Assembly (NCBI GenBank): GCA_018827375.1
Contig: JAHJYW010000011.1
Coordinates: 35,530-99,529 of the forward strand
Source of the DNA: Alphaproteobacteria bacterium
GTDB taxonomy: Bacteria; Pseudomonadota; Alphaproteobacteria; Caulobacterales; Hyphomonadaceae
Direction: 5' to 3'
DNA length: 64,000 bases
Shown here: piece by piece, positions 27,846 through 35,856 of the stretch
How the letters are laid out: every line of letters starts with the position of its first letter
How positions within the stretch are numbered: the first letter of the stretch is position 1
Translations under genes and position numbers: made by a program
The notes under the pieces: generated by a model
Database searches by the model: none
Told to the model about the DNA's origin: nothing
What the model saw: only the letters and a program-made list of their open reading frames with translations

Positions 27846-28196
27846 CTAGAGTCGGTCGTCGCGTCCGGACTCGATTTCCGCCTGATAGGCACGCATCACG
27901 TCGTCTTCGGTCGCAGCCGGGCCGGACATGAGCGCGATGCGGTCGGCTTCGCGTTCGCTTTCCTCGCTCGGGCGCACTTCCTGCAGGTTGGAGATCATGG
28001 CTTCCTTGACGACTTTCAGGTCGACAGACTCTTCAGCGATCTCGCGCAGCGACACGACAGGGTCTTTGTCATTGTCGCGGTCCACCGTCAGCGGCGAACC
28101 TTCACGGATCATGCGGGCACGATGTGCAGCGAGCAGGACGAGCTCGAAACGGTTCGGCACTTTCTGGATACAGTCTTCGACGGTCACGCGGGCCAT
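27846..28196 (-). CDS. rpoZ: DNA-directed RNA polymerase subunit omega
   Basis: 116-residue omega subunit, which helps assemble RNA polymerase and forms part of ppGpp site 1. The N-terminus [20 protein letters not shown] is diagnostic, followed by the AAHRARMI helix and an acidic tail typical of alphaproteobacteria. AAGGAG lies before the start at about 28208-28213. It is first in the cluster with the alarmone enzyme directly downstream, the common arrangement in Proteobacteria. Confidence 0.96.
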   Translation of the reverse strand: MARVTVEDCIQKVPNRFELVLLAAHRARMIREGSPLTVDRDNDKDPVVSLREIAEESVDLKVVKEAMISNLQEVRPSEESEREADRIALMSGPAATEDDVMRAYQAEIESGRDDRL

Positions 28197-28223
28197 GGGC
28201 AGTCAATCTCCTTGAAGCCGACC

Positions 28224-28252
28224 CTTATATGCAGTGCAACAAGCTGGCGCAA
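28224..28252 (-). promoter_or_regulatory. Candidate sigma-70-type promoter for rpoZ-recO cluster
   Basis: On the minus strand TTGCGC, a 17-nt spacer and TATAAG are found 28 to 56 nt before the rpoZ ATG, giving a short leader with AAGGAG. Spacing is ideal and the motif lies at the right place, but this is a match by eye only. Confidence 0.5.
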
Positions 28253-28353
28253 CCCGGCCTTGCGCCTGAAACGCAGCCTGAGTATGCCAGTTCTATAAGT
28301 ATTTTCGGCGTTTTTATTAGCCTATACCCTATATTACCTGAGGAATTAAGCCA

Positions 28354-28923
28354 ATGGCCTTTTACAAGGACGAGCGCCTGGCGCTGTTCATTGATGGCGC
28401 GAATCTCTATTCCGCGGCCCGCGCGGTGGATCTGGAGATCGATTTTCGTAAGCTTTTGAAGGAATTTCAGGGAAAAGGCCGCCTCCTGCGCGCCAATTAT
28501 TACACCGCCCTCGTCGAAACCGATGAATACAGCCCCATCCGCCCGCTGGTCGATTGGCTCGCCTATAACGGCTACAATGTCATCAAGAAGCCTGCCCGTG
28601 AATTCACCGACCGGGAAGGCCGCAAGCGCGTCCGGGGCAGCATGGACGTGGAACTGGCCATCGACATGCTCGAAATGGCCGCCAATGTGGATCATATCGT
28701 GCTGTTCAGCGGGAATGGCGACTTCCGCCGGGCCGTCGAAGCCGTGAAGGCGCGCGGCGTGCGCGTCTCGGTCGTCTCCACCGTCGCCTCAAACCCGCCC
28801 ATGATCGGCGACGAACTGCGCCGCGAGGCCGATAATTTCATCGACCTAGAAGACCTCGGCGACCGCGTCGCCCGCCCAAGGCAGGGTTTCGAGGGCAGCA
28901 CCAATGGTGACGACGAGAGCTGA
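28354..28923 (+). CDS. NYN-domain (LabA/DUF88-like) PIN-fold protein
   Basis: 189-residue NYN-domain protein, a PIN-like putative ribonuclease fold. The aspartates of the fold are seen at RLALFIDGANLYSAARAVD (residues 6-24), in the middle (VRGSMDVELAIDMLEMA), and in DHIVLFSGNGDFRRAVEAVK near residue 115-134. These form the acidic site. Function is not established here; RNA cleavage is inference. It is divergent from rpoZ with GAGG before the ATG, and a candidate small RNA lies just downstream. Confidence 0.88.
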   Translation: MAFYKDERLALFIDGANLYSAARAVDLEIDFRKLLKEFQGKGRLLRANYYTALVETDEYSPIRPLVDWLAYNGYNVIKKPAREFTDREGRKRVRGSMDVELAIDMLEMAANVDHIVLFSGNGDFRRAVEAVKARGVRVSVVSTVASNPPMIGDELRREADNFIDLEDLGDRVARPRQGFEGSTNGDDES

Positions 28924-28997
28924 GCGCTCTTTCCCACGCCAAATTCAAGCCGCGCAGCAGATCTCGCCCATCTTCTCCTACCGATCCCCGCCTGTCC

Positions 28998-29003
28998 TAT
29001 AAT
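28998..29003 (+). promoter_or_regulatory. Consensus -10 box (TATAAT) of candidate small RNA
   Basis: A perfect TATAAT stands alone in a gap between two convergent genes, 7 nt before the base of a strong hairpin. No good -35 hexamer is found at 16-18 nt spacing (CTCCTA or neighbours), so an activator or another sigma factor would be needed if it is used. Confidence 0.45.
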
Positions 29004-29009
29004 GACCAG

Positions 29010-29143
29010 GCTGTACGGGTTCCCAGCCCGTGCAGTTCGTTCATGACTTGCGCGGGATGGCAGGCCGAAGGTGCGCACCTTCTACCCTACCTGACCAACA
29101 GACTGACAATGCGCGCCCGGAGCTTCCCTCCCGCGCTTTTTTT
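29010..29143 (+). ncRNA. Candidate structured small RNA (about 134 nt)
   Basis: The gap between the NYN gene and the next minus-strand gene contains a TATAAT, then a 9-bp hairpin (29011-29019 with 29027-29035, one G-U), then a palindromic segment GAAGGTGCGCACCTTC at about 29067-29082, then GCGCG...CGCGC (29111-29115 with 29132-29136) followed by seven T (29137-29143), an intrinsic-terminator pattern. GCGCGGG at 29050-29056 can instead pair with CCCGCGC at 29130-29136, forming a closing stem. Protein-coding use is not supported in any frame. It lacks the SRP GGAA-loop signature. A 6S-like RNA is possible but I cannot match it to a family. Confidence 0.5.
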
Positions 29144-29197
29144 ACCAAGGAAAACCGGATGGCCCCGCCAGTCCGGCTTCTGGCGCAGGCGCCAGGA

Positions 29198-29911
29198 TCA
29201 GGCGATCTTCGTTCGCACAACGGGTGCCAGCTGCTCGGCTTCGGCCAGTAACCGCGCGCGAACTGCCGCGGCGTCAGCCTCGAAATAGGCATCAGCAACC
29301 CGATCCAGCCCCGCCATGAACTCGGAAACAACCCGCAGCATGTCTGGTGAATCCGGTGCTTCGGCCGGGTCACGCGATGAAAGCGCCGTGTATCCGGCCA
29401 GCACAATTCGTTCGTGAACCTCGGATGGCCACTCGCTCTTGTTGGCGATGAGATACGCGTTGCAGAAGTCGTCAAAAGCCGATTCGCTGAATAGCCATTT
29501 CTCGTTCACGTCCCAGAAATAGTCCGCCGTGTTGACCAGCTCGGGATCGGCACCGCGCGGTACAGTGGCCGCTGCCACAGCGCTGAGCCATGTCTTTCGC
29601 GATCGTGAGGGAATGGACGCCGTGATGATATGCGCAACGGCATAGACAGGAACATCATCCAGCTGTTCGCGCGTGTGGTCCCTGACGTATTCGTCAAAGG
29701 CCGTCTGAGACCGGGCCCCTGCCACGATTTTCGACATCAGCGTGGCCGCCGTCGTTGGATCGGGTACGGGTTGGGGATCGACGGATGGTGCGGGCACAGA
29801 TGCATTTCCGCCCGGCCTGCTGCGTCCCTTGATAATATTGTAGATGACCGTAAGGGCGACAATTGCCACCAGCGCCATCGAGGCGATTGCGCCCCAGCTC
29901 ATGTCTTCCAT
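29198..29911 (-). CDS. Membrane-anchored hypothetical protein
   Basis: 237-residue protein I do not recognise. Residues 5-27 form one hydrophobic helix (WGAIASMALVAIVALTVIYN), then a proline/glycine-rich linker (about 30-55), then an all-helical soluble domain with conserved-looking WLFSESAFDDFCNAYL and YFWDVNEKW. The C-terminus is alanine-rich and helical. No catalytic motif is apparent. It is separated from the small membrane-protein gene on its upstream side by 64 nt. Confidence 0.65.
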   Translation of the reverse strand: MEDMSWGAIASMALVAIVALTVIYNIIKGRSRPGGNASVPAPSVDPQPVPDPTTAATLMSKIVAGARSQTAFDEYVRDHTREQLDDVPVYAVAHIITASIPSRSRKTWLSAVAAATVPRGADPELVNTADYFWDVNEKWLFSESAFDDFCNAYLIANKSEWPSEVHERIVLAGYTALSSRDPAEAPDSPDMLRVVSEFMAGLDRVADAYFEADAAAVRARLLAEAEQLAPVVRTKIA

Positions 29912-29975
29912 GGCCCGTCTCCTCTATCAGCCACTTTAGGCAGCTAACGGAGGAATCTTAACAGAGGGAAAACCC

Positions 29976-30332
29976 TTAGCGGCGCGAACGCTCGCGCAAG
30001 TAAATGACGCCAGGGTGGCGCCAGGCCTGTACAACCGTGGTGAGTGACCAGACCCAATTGGCGATCAGGACCAGAAAGCCGAGTCCGCCAAACGGGATGA
30101 GAAGCACACCAACGGGAATCAGCATGAGCTGAATGATCGCCGTGCCAATGCGCCCGATGACGATCGTTCCGAGTCCTGGAACGAAGAAGTTCAGGATGAA
30201 CGCAAAGAACTTGAACGTGCTGCGCGTCGCGCCTACTGCCACGCGTCCAGCCATCTGGCCGACGCCGGGGCTCTGGGGAATGGATTGGTCATGGTCATAA
30301 TCGGGGGATGGGTAAGTACTCATAATCCCCAT
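29976..30332 (-). CDS. Small TM2-like membrane protein
   Basis: 118-residue protein with two or three hydrophobic segments. FKFFAFILNFFVPGLGTIVI (residues about 40-59) followed by GRIGTAIIQLMLIPVG and GGLGFLVLIANWVWSLTT resembles TM2-domain proteins, in which a glycine-rich turn links two helices. The N-terminus is polar and low-complexity (YPSPDYDHDQSIPQSPG). Start is either ATG 30332 or ATG 30323; both have G-rich sequence upstream. Function unknown. Confidence 0.65.
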   Translation of the reverse strand: MGIMSTYPSPDYDHDQSIPQSPGVGQMAGRVAVGATRSTFKFFAFILNFFVPGLGTIVIGRIGTAIIQLMLIPVGVLLIPFGGLGFLVLIANWVWSLTTVVQAWRHPGVIYLRERSRR

Positions 30333-30374
30333 GTGGCCCCGTTAACCACGCTCTTCAATACCTTTACGCAGGGT

Positions 30375-31946
30375 CTATCGCGCAGGCACATGCGCCGCGA
30401 TCAGCTGCGGCCCTTCTGCTGCAAAGGCCCGCTCCAGCGCCTTGTCAAAGGCCTCGGCCGTATCGACCGCGACCGCCGGCACGCCGAGGCTCGTCGAGAG
30501 CGCAACCCAGTCAATCTCCGGTTGGTCCAGCTCAAGCATGCTCTTGGCCGTCGGCCCAGGATTGCCTGCGCCGGTGCGTGCCAGTTCGATGTTCAGGATA
30601 CGGTAGGAATGGTTGACGAACACGACAGTCACCACATTCGCCCCCTCGCGCGCCATGCTCCACAGCGCCTGGTTGGTATACATGGCCGCGCCGTCGCCCG
30701 TGAGGCAGAGGACCTTCCGGTCCTTTGCCGCCACCGCTGCGCCGAGCGCCAGCGGCATGCCCTGCCCGATCGCCCCGCCGGTCAGCTGCATCCAGTCATG
30801 CGGCTTGGCTTTCTGCGTCATCAGGAAGGTCGGCAAACCGTTCGATACGGCATCATCGGACACGAACGTGCCCTCCGGCATATGCCGCGCAATCGACTGG
30901 CCAACGGCCACCGCATTCAGCCCGCCGCTCGGCAGGCCCGGCTGCTCCAGCGCCGCCATCGGCGCCACCTCTTTCGCGCCCAGTGCGTCGGCCAGCGCCG
31001 CAAGGATCGCCGCGCTATCGCTCTCCGGCCCGCCAATGATCATCGGCGTGCAGCCTTCCGGCACCAGAACGCTCGGCTTGCCTGGATAGGCAAAGAAGGC
31101 CACCGGCACCTGCGTACCCGCCACCAGCATCAGGTCATGGCCCTCAAGATCAGTCATCGCGCCTTCGGCAAAATATTGCATCCGGTCCGGAATGAACCGG
31201 CCTGCGCCACGCGCCTGACGCGGGAAGAACGTGTCCGTCATCACGCGCACACCGGCCGCCTTCAGCCGCGCCGCCGTCGCGAGGCCCGCCTCGGTCAGCG
31301 CGCTGCCATTGATCAGGATCACGGGTTTCTTCGCGGATTTCACGGCCTTTGCCGCCGCCTCGACACGGGCCGCATCCGGCGCCCGCAGCGCGGGCCGCGC
31401 GCGCTTCCTGCCCGGCTTGCCGCCTTCCAGCCATGCGGTGTCCGCTGGCAGGATCAGCGCGGCAGGGCCCGAGATCGGCGAGAGACTTGCCTCCCAGGCT
31501 TCCGCCGCCAGCTCGCCCGCTGTCGCCGCTGTGTCAGCCGATTTGATCCACACCGAATTTGGCCCGGCCATGCCGCGTATGTCGGAGGCGAGCGGCGCAT
31601 CATAGCGCTGGTGCGGCACCGCATGGTCGCCGATCACGTTGACCATCGGTGTCCACGCCCGGCGCGCATTGTGGATGTTGGCGCCGCCATTCAGGTAGCC
31701 CGCACCAAGGTGCAGCAGCGTCATCGCCGGGCCGCCCGACACCCGCGCATAGCCATCCGCAGCCCCTGTCGCCACGCCCTCGAAAAGGCACAGGACCGAA
31801 TGGATGCGCGGCTCATGGTCCAGCGCAGTCACGAGATGCATTTCCGACGTGCCGGGATTGGCGAAACACGCGCTCACCCCATGATCGGCCAGAGTCGAAA
31901 CCAGTGCTTCGGCACCAGTCATGTTGCGTTCAGGTTCGTTGGCCAT
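30375..31946 (-). CDS. Thiamine-diphosphate enzyme, acetolactate synthase / benzoylformate decarboxylase-like
   Basis: 523-residue ThDP-dependent enzyme. The N-terminal PYR domain has NPGTSEMHLVTALDH and the catalytic glutamate in VLCLFEGVATGAADGYAR; the C-terminal PP domain has the ThDP/Mg motif GDGAAMYTNQALWSMAREGAN. Acetolactate synthase proper is usually longer (about 560-590) and paired with a regulatory subunit, which is absent here, so it is more likely a 2-oxoacid decarboxylase or carboligase of the ILVB-like group. It lies about 250 nt downstream of an aromatic-acid CoA ligase gene on the same strand, which hints at aromatic metabolism. Confidence 0.85.
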   Translation of the reverse strand: MANEPERNMTGAEALVSTLADHGVSACFANPGTSEMHLVTALDHEPRIHSVLCLFEGVATGAADGYARVSGGPAMTLLHLGAGYLNGGANIHNARRAWTPMVNVIGDHAVPHQRYDAPLASDIRGMAGPNSVWIKSADTAATAGELAAEAWEASLSPISGPAALILPADTAWLEGGKPGRKRARPALRAPDAARVEAAAKAVKSAKKPVILINGSALTEAGLATAARLKAAGVRVMTDTFFPRQARGAGRFIPDRMQYFAEGAMTDLEGHDLMLVAGTQVPVAFFAYPGKPSVLVPEGCTPMIIGGPESDSAAILAALADALGAKEVAPMAALEQPGLPSGGLNAVAVGQSIARHMPEGTFVSDDAVSNGLPTFLMTQKAKPHDWMQLTGGAIGQGMPLALGAAVAAKDRKVLCLTGDGAAMYTNQALWSMAREGANVVTVVFVNHSYRILNIELARTGAGNPGPTAKSMLELDQPEIDWVALSTSLGVPAVAVDTAEAFDKALERAFAAEGPQLIAAHVPAR

Positions 31947-32089
31947 ACGTGTTCACATCCCTCAAGTGTTTGAGCGTTTCTTTAGCGCGTTCGCATGGGG
32001 GGGCAAAGCGGGACGGGTCGCAATATACCGGACGGACTTGGCGTTAGCCCGCTAAATTGGCGACCCGCCCGCAGCCAAAGGGGATCTGG

Positions 32090-32123
32090 CTGGAGCCGCG
32101 CAAAGGTGGACGAGCGGCTCCAG
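32090..32123. repeat. Perfect 10-bp inverted repeat between ligase and ThDP-enzyme genes
   Basis: CTGGAGCCGC and GCGGCTCCAG flank 14 bases inside the 255-nt gap 31947-32201. A second short palindrome, TTAGC-CC-GCTAA, is at 32044-32055. No T-run follows either on the minus strand, so a transcript-processing hairpin or a regulator site is more likely than an intrinsic terminator. The rest of the gap shows no gene. Confidence 0.5.
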
Positions 32124-32201
32124 CTTCAGCCTAGCCACACATCCAAAGGATTGCGACAGAAAAGTCTCACCCAAAGCTTGAATGTGATCATTTTTTCTTG
32201 A

Positions 32202-34073
32202 TCAGGCGCTTATATTTATTACCTCTTCAAATACAGAACCTGCATACAGCTTCGCCACATCCTGTTTTCGCAAGTCCAGAGTCCGCGATTGGTTCATGTA
32301 ACCTTTCTCGGTTATCTCGCCTGCATCCGCTTGGGGCGGTGTCGTCTGAAGCAATATTCGCGCAATGCGCGCCGACGGCTTCGAATGCTTGGCATTATAG
32401 GCCTTCAGTCCTTGCGTAACCGCCGCGATCACTTCCGGATGCCGGGCCAGTTCCGCCATGGGCAAAGCCTCCCCGACAAGACGCTGGCACCAGGCCTCGT
32501 TGAGGAAGCCGAGCAGACAGATTGCGTCCTCGTTGAGGCCGCAGACCACCGCGTCAGACAGCGCGCCGCCCGTCGCCGCAACGGCCTGAACGCGCACCGT
32601 GCCAGCCGACACCCATGTCCCGCTCGCCAGCTTGAATTCCTCTGCCGTGCGCCCGTCAAAGGCGAGGCCCTTTTCGGGATGGTCCGGATCAACGAACCGC
32701 ACCGCATCGCCAAGCCGGTAGAAGCCTTCATCGTCAAAGGCTTCCAGCGTCCGCTCGGCATTGCGGAAATAGCCCGGCGTCACGTTCACGCCTTTGACGC
32801 GCAATTCCAGCTTCTGCGCATTCGGCACCAGCTTGAACGTATTGCCCGGCAGCGGCAGGCCGATCAGGCCCATCACATCATTCGGCCAGTGCACGTTGGA
32901 CGCGGTCGGCGATGTCTCGGTGGCGCCATATCCGGCTGATAGTGAAATCCGCTCGCCCGTGATGCGCACGGCCACGGCCTGGATACGCTCATAGATGTCC
33001 TGCCCCATGGCCGCGCCGCCATACGCCATGCAGACCAGCCGCTTGAAGAAGGTCTCGGCCAGCGCGTCATTGCGCTCCAGTTCCGTCGCCAGTGCTGCCC
33101 AGGCGGCCGGAACGGTCGTGTGCTGCGTCGTGGCGATTTCCGTCAGGCTGCGTATCATTTCAGGCAGGCGCGCAGGCGTCGGCGCGCCATTGTCGATATA
33201 GAGCGTGCCGCCCCAGTCGAGCATGTTGTGCAGGATGGAATGGGCGCCATAGGTATGGCTCCACGGCAGGAAGTTGCACATCACCTGCGGCCCGCCGCAG
33301 ATCGCGTCGAGGCGCGCCTCGTCCCACACGGAGCGGATCATCTTGGCGTTCGCCGCCACCATGCCGTGCAGGTTGATCACCGCCTTCGGCTCGCCGGTCG
33401 AGCCGGACGTCAGCATGTATTTCGCCACCGTGTCCGGCGCCAGCGCCTCATAGGCGTCATCCACCGCCTGCGTCGGCTCCTTGGCAAAGCGGCCGATCTG
33501 GGCGCTGTCGCATCCCTTCGGCTCGCGGCGGCTATAGATCACCAGCCGGTCGCCCACGCCCATGCCATCCAGCCCGCGCTGGTAGGCCGCGCCGTCTTCG
33601 ACATAGATGATTTTCGGCTCGGTCAGCTGGTCGATATATTTCAGGCGCGCGAAGTCCTCGCTCAGCAGCGCATAGGCTGGCGTCACTGGCACCACAGGGC
33701 TGCCCGCCCACATGGCCGCATACATGATCAGCGCATGGTCGATGGAGTTCGACGCGAGGATCATCACCGGCGCGTCAGGGCCGGCGCCAGCATCAATGAA
33801 AGCCTGCGCCAGGCGGCGCACACGGTCCAGACCGTCGCCATAGGTCATCTCGCGCCAGCCCTCGGAGGCCGGGTCTTCCGGCACGCGCTCGGCCAGCCAG
33901 ATACGGTCCGGCGCTTCAGCGGCCCACTTCACCAGCGGCGCCAGCATGTGCGGCGGGTGGGCCTTCAGCGGCTGGCCATTGTTCAGGTAGATCGTGCCGT
34001 CCGGTCGCCTGTCGACGTCCAGCTTCAGCGGCAGGTAGGGAACTTCGCGGAAAGAAATGCCAGACGTACTCAT
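32202..34073 (-). CDS. Feruloyl-CoA synthase-like AMP-forming acid-CoA ligase
   Basis: 623-residue ANL-superfamily enzyme that activates a carboxylic acid to its CoA thioester through an acyl-AMP. The phosphate loop is YMLTSGSTGEPKAV; the A5 motif is GYGATETSP; the A7/A8 region is RLGDAVRFVD followed by FDGRTAEEFKLASGTWVS. The size and the latter motif (GRTAEEFKL instead of GR-x-D-x-IK) are characteristic of feruloyl-CoA synthases and related aromatic-acid ligases. No enoyl-CoA hydratase/aldolase is adjacent, so the substrate is inference. Its start overlaps the channel gene stop by ATGA; open frame extends to 34112. Confidence 0.85.
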   Translation of the reverse strand: MSTSGISFREVPYLPLKLDVDRRPDGTIYLNNGQPLKAHPPHMLAPLVKWAAEAPDRIWLAERVPEDPASEGWREMTYGDGLDRVRRLAQAFIDAGAGPDAPVMILASNSIDHALIMYAAMWAGSPVVPVTPAYALLSEDFARLKYIDQLTEPKIIYVEDGAAYQRGLDGMGVGDRLVIYSRREPKGCDSAQIGRFAKEPTQAVDDAYEALAPDTVAKYMLTSGSTGEPKAVINLHGMVAANAKMIRSVWDEARLDAICGGPQVMCNFLPWSHTYGAHSILHNMLDWGGTLYIDNGAPTPARLPEMIRSLTEIATTQHTTVPAAWAALATELERNDALAETFFKRLVCMAYGGAAMGQDIYERIQAVAVRITGERISLSAGYGATETSPTASNVHWPNDVMGLIGLPLPGNTFKLVPNAQKLELRVKGVNVTPGYFRNAERTLEAFDDEGFYRLGDAVRFVDPDHPEKGLAFDGRTAEEFKLASGTWVSAGTVRVQAVAATGGALSDAVVCGLNEDAICLLGFLNEAWCQRLVGEALPMAELARHPEVIAAVTQGLKAYNAKHSKPSARIARILLQTTPPQADAGEITEKGYMNQSRTLDLRKQDVAKLYAGSVFEEVINISA

Positions 34074-34855
34074 ACTTGTCCTCGTGTTTCGATATGCATT
34101 ACGCGCCCGCAATGCTTGCAGTGAACGGCGTCACGGTCATGCAGCATCAGGCCGCAATCCTGGCATTCACATTCAACCTTGTCACTCGGCTCGATGATCG
34201 CCCGCAGCAATTGCAGGAACATGGAAAGGCCCAGCACCATCACGAGAATGGCCACAAAGCGGCCCAGCTGGCCCTCAAGGATGACATCGCCATAGCCCGT
34301 CGTGGTCAGGCTGGTCACCGTGAAATAGAGCGCGTCGATATAGGTGTGCACGTCGGACCCAGGACGCCCCACCTGCAGCGCATAGACAAGCGCCGCCGTG
34401 ATGAACACGAACACGACAAGGTTCGTTATCTTGTCGATGATCCGCTCGTGCCGCTGGAAGAAAGGCGTCAGCACGCGGATACGCTTCACGAACGTAAAGG
34501 CCCGCACGGCCCGCACGGCGCGCAGCACCCGCAGGAACGCAAAGTTCGACACCAGCAGCGGCGCAAACATGGTCACCACGACGATCATGTCGGCCCAGTT
34601 GATCCATTTCATGAAGAAGAGATGCTTGTGCCGGGCGATATAGAGACGCGCCAACAGGTCGAGCAGGATCACGCCGCCGATCAGGTAATCAACGATGAAA
34701 TGCGAACGCCCCCGCGCCTCGAACGGTGCCCAGAGGAAGTAGATGATCGTGACCATGTCGAAGATCAGTAACGCCCAGCGGAAGATGAACGGGCCCGTGC
34801 CGTGCCCCTCGTACAGCCAGAACAGCTGACGGTTCAGCCCCTTGCGATCACTCAT
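34070..34855 (-). CDS. Voltage-sensor-type K+ channel with C-terminal zinc ribbon
   Basis: 261-residue six-helix ion channel. The selectivity filter TTTGYGD is at residues 184-190. S4 is textbook: arginines 109, 112, 115 and 118 at every third position, then K124, R125 and R127. The cytoplasmic tail has CQDC (231-234) and CKHC (246-249), a treble-clef or ribbon likely to hold zinc. The ligase gene downstream starts within its stop codon (ATGA), so the two are translationally coupled, an odd functional pairing. It could be a simple potassium channel; gating by redox or metal through the ribbon is speculative. Confidence 0.88.
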   Translation of the reverse strand: MSDRKGLNRQLFWLYEGHGTGPFIFRWALLIFDMVTIIYFLWAPFEARGRSHFIVDYLIGGVILLDLLARLYIARHKHLFFMKWINWADMIVVVTMFAPLLVSNFAFLRVLRAVRAVRAFTFVKRIRVLTPFFQRHERIIDKITNLVVFVFITAALVYALQVGRPGSDVHTYIDALYFTVTSLTTTGYGDVILEGQLGRFVAILVMVLGLSMFLQLLRAIIEPSDKVECECQDCGLMLHDRDAVHCKHCGRVMHIETRGQV

Positions 34856-34965
34856 ATAATTCCTGCCTCCAGTCGGCGGTTATGGCCAATTGGCCCGCCA
34901 GTGTCACGTGGCAGGCCGCAGAGGCAGGATGGCACGGGTGGCACGGCATGCAGCGCGGCGCAGGA

Positions 34966-35748
34966 TCATGGGGCATCTCCCACCACCGCGCGCAGGCTGT
35001 CCCTGATATCCTTGTTGTTAATTGCGAGAGTGGTAAACGAAGACCTGGTATTTACGGCCTGCAACCGAAGCAGCGGAATGAGTTGAGGGTCCGTACGCAA
35101 TGCCTCTGCCCCCTGTTTGACAAGTTCAGGTGATAGGCCGGTTTCGCAATCATAGTTGAGCTGGCTTCCAATGCCCTCATAGTCGCCGATAGCCAAAAAT
35201 TTGTCGCCACAGGTTTCCCCCAGAGCCACCTGCACCGCGACCGGAACGCTTTTCCGGAATGCGTCGCGATAGGGCGAGTCCACGCCTTCTCCGCTGGCCG
35301 GTGCAATAATGGGCGTCGTGTAAACGAGAATGGCTGCATCCCGCAGCACCTTGTCCCTGATCAGCGACATGGACCCGGTTGAGGTCAACTCATCGAATGT
35401 CGCACGCTGACGCACCCCGCGCTGATATTGTGTCGCGCGGTAGGCGTAGATCAGGAGGTCTTCATCCGACGCGTCGGCGTTGCCTTCAAGAATGGCGAGC
35501 GCGCTATCGGCATTGTCCCGGACGGCCCCAAGATAGTCCATGAGGCCTTCGTAATTCCAGGCCTCGACCAGGAGATCGGCTCTGAGCTGCTCGGCAAACA
35601 CCGCGCCGCGCTGCATATCGTTCCGCGCCGCATTCCAGTTATTGACCTGCAGGCCGAGGAACACGCCGAGCACGACGATCAGCGTTTCCACTGCGACGGT
35701 GAACCAATCCTGCTTGCGGAAGGAATCGGTGAGACGGCGCAGGATCAT
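34966..35748 (-). CDS. DUF6090-like membrane-anchored protein
   Basis: 260-residue protein. The N-terminal WFTVAVETLIVVLGVFLGLQ plus VNNWN (residues about 15-40) is the recurrent anchor of the DUF6090-like family, in which a transmembrane helix ends in a V-N-N-W-N motif. The rest is a periplasmic or cytoplasmic helical domain with the segment TFDELTSTGSMSLIRDKVLR, also typical. Two cysteines (ETCGDKF and NYDCETG) may form a disulfide, suggesting a periplasmic domain. Function unknown. It stands alone between the channel and dihydroorotase genes. Confidence 0.75.
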   Translation of the reverse strand: MILRRLTDSFRKQDWFTVAVETLIVVLGVFLGLQVNNWNAARNDMQRGAVFAEQLRADLLVEAWNYEGLMDYLGAVRDNADSALAILEGNADASDEDLLIYAYRATQYQRGVRQRATFDELTSTGSMSLIRDKVLRDAAILVYTTPIIAPASGEGVDSPYRDAFRKSVPVAVQVALGETCGDKFLAIGDYEGIGSQLNYDCETGLSPELVKQGAEALRTDPQLIPLLRLQAVNTRSSFTTLAINNKDIRDSLRAVVGDAP

Positions 35749-35856
35749 TCGCCCTCGCCTGCCCGCGCCATGCTGCCGTCACGTCCCGCCATCAATTGTC
35801 CCCCACATGAGGGAACTTAGCGCCAAATCGCGGCCTGCCTAGAGAAAATAGGGCGT

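Noticed and set aside
29010..29143. SRP (4.5S) RNA or tmRNA identity for the candidate small RNA
   Set aside because: No GGAA tetraloop domain for SRP and no tRNA-like ends for tmRNA. 6S RNA remains possible but is not shown.
30285..31973. 562-codon plus-strand open frame opposite the ThDP enzyme
   Set aside because: Arg/His-rich shadow frame antisense to a gene with clear ThDP motifs.
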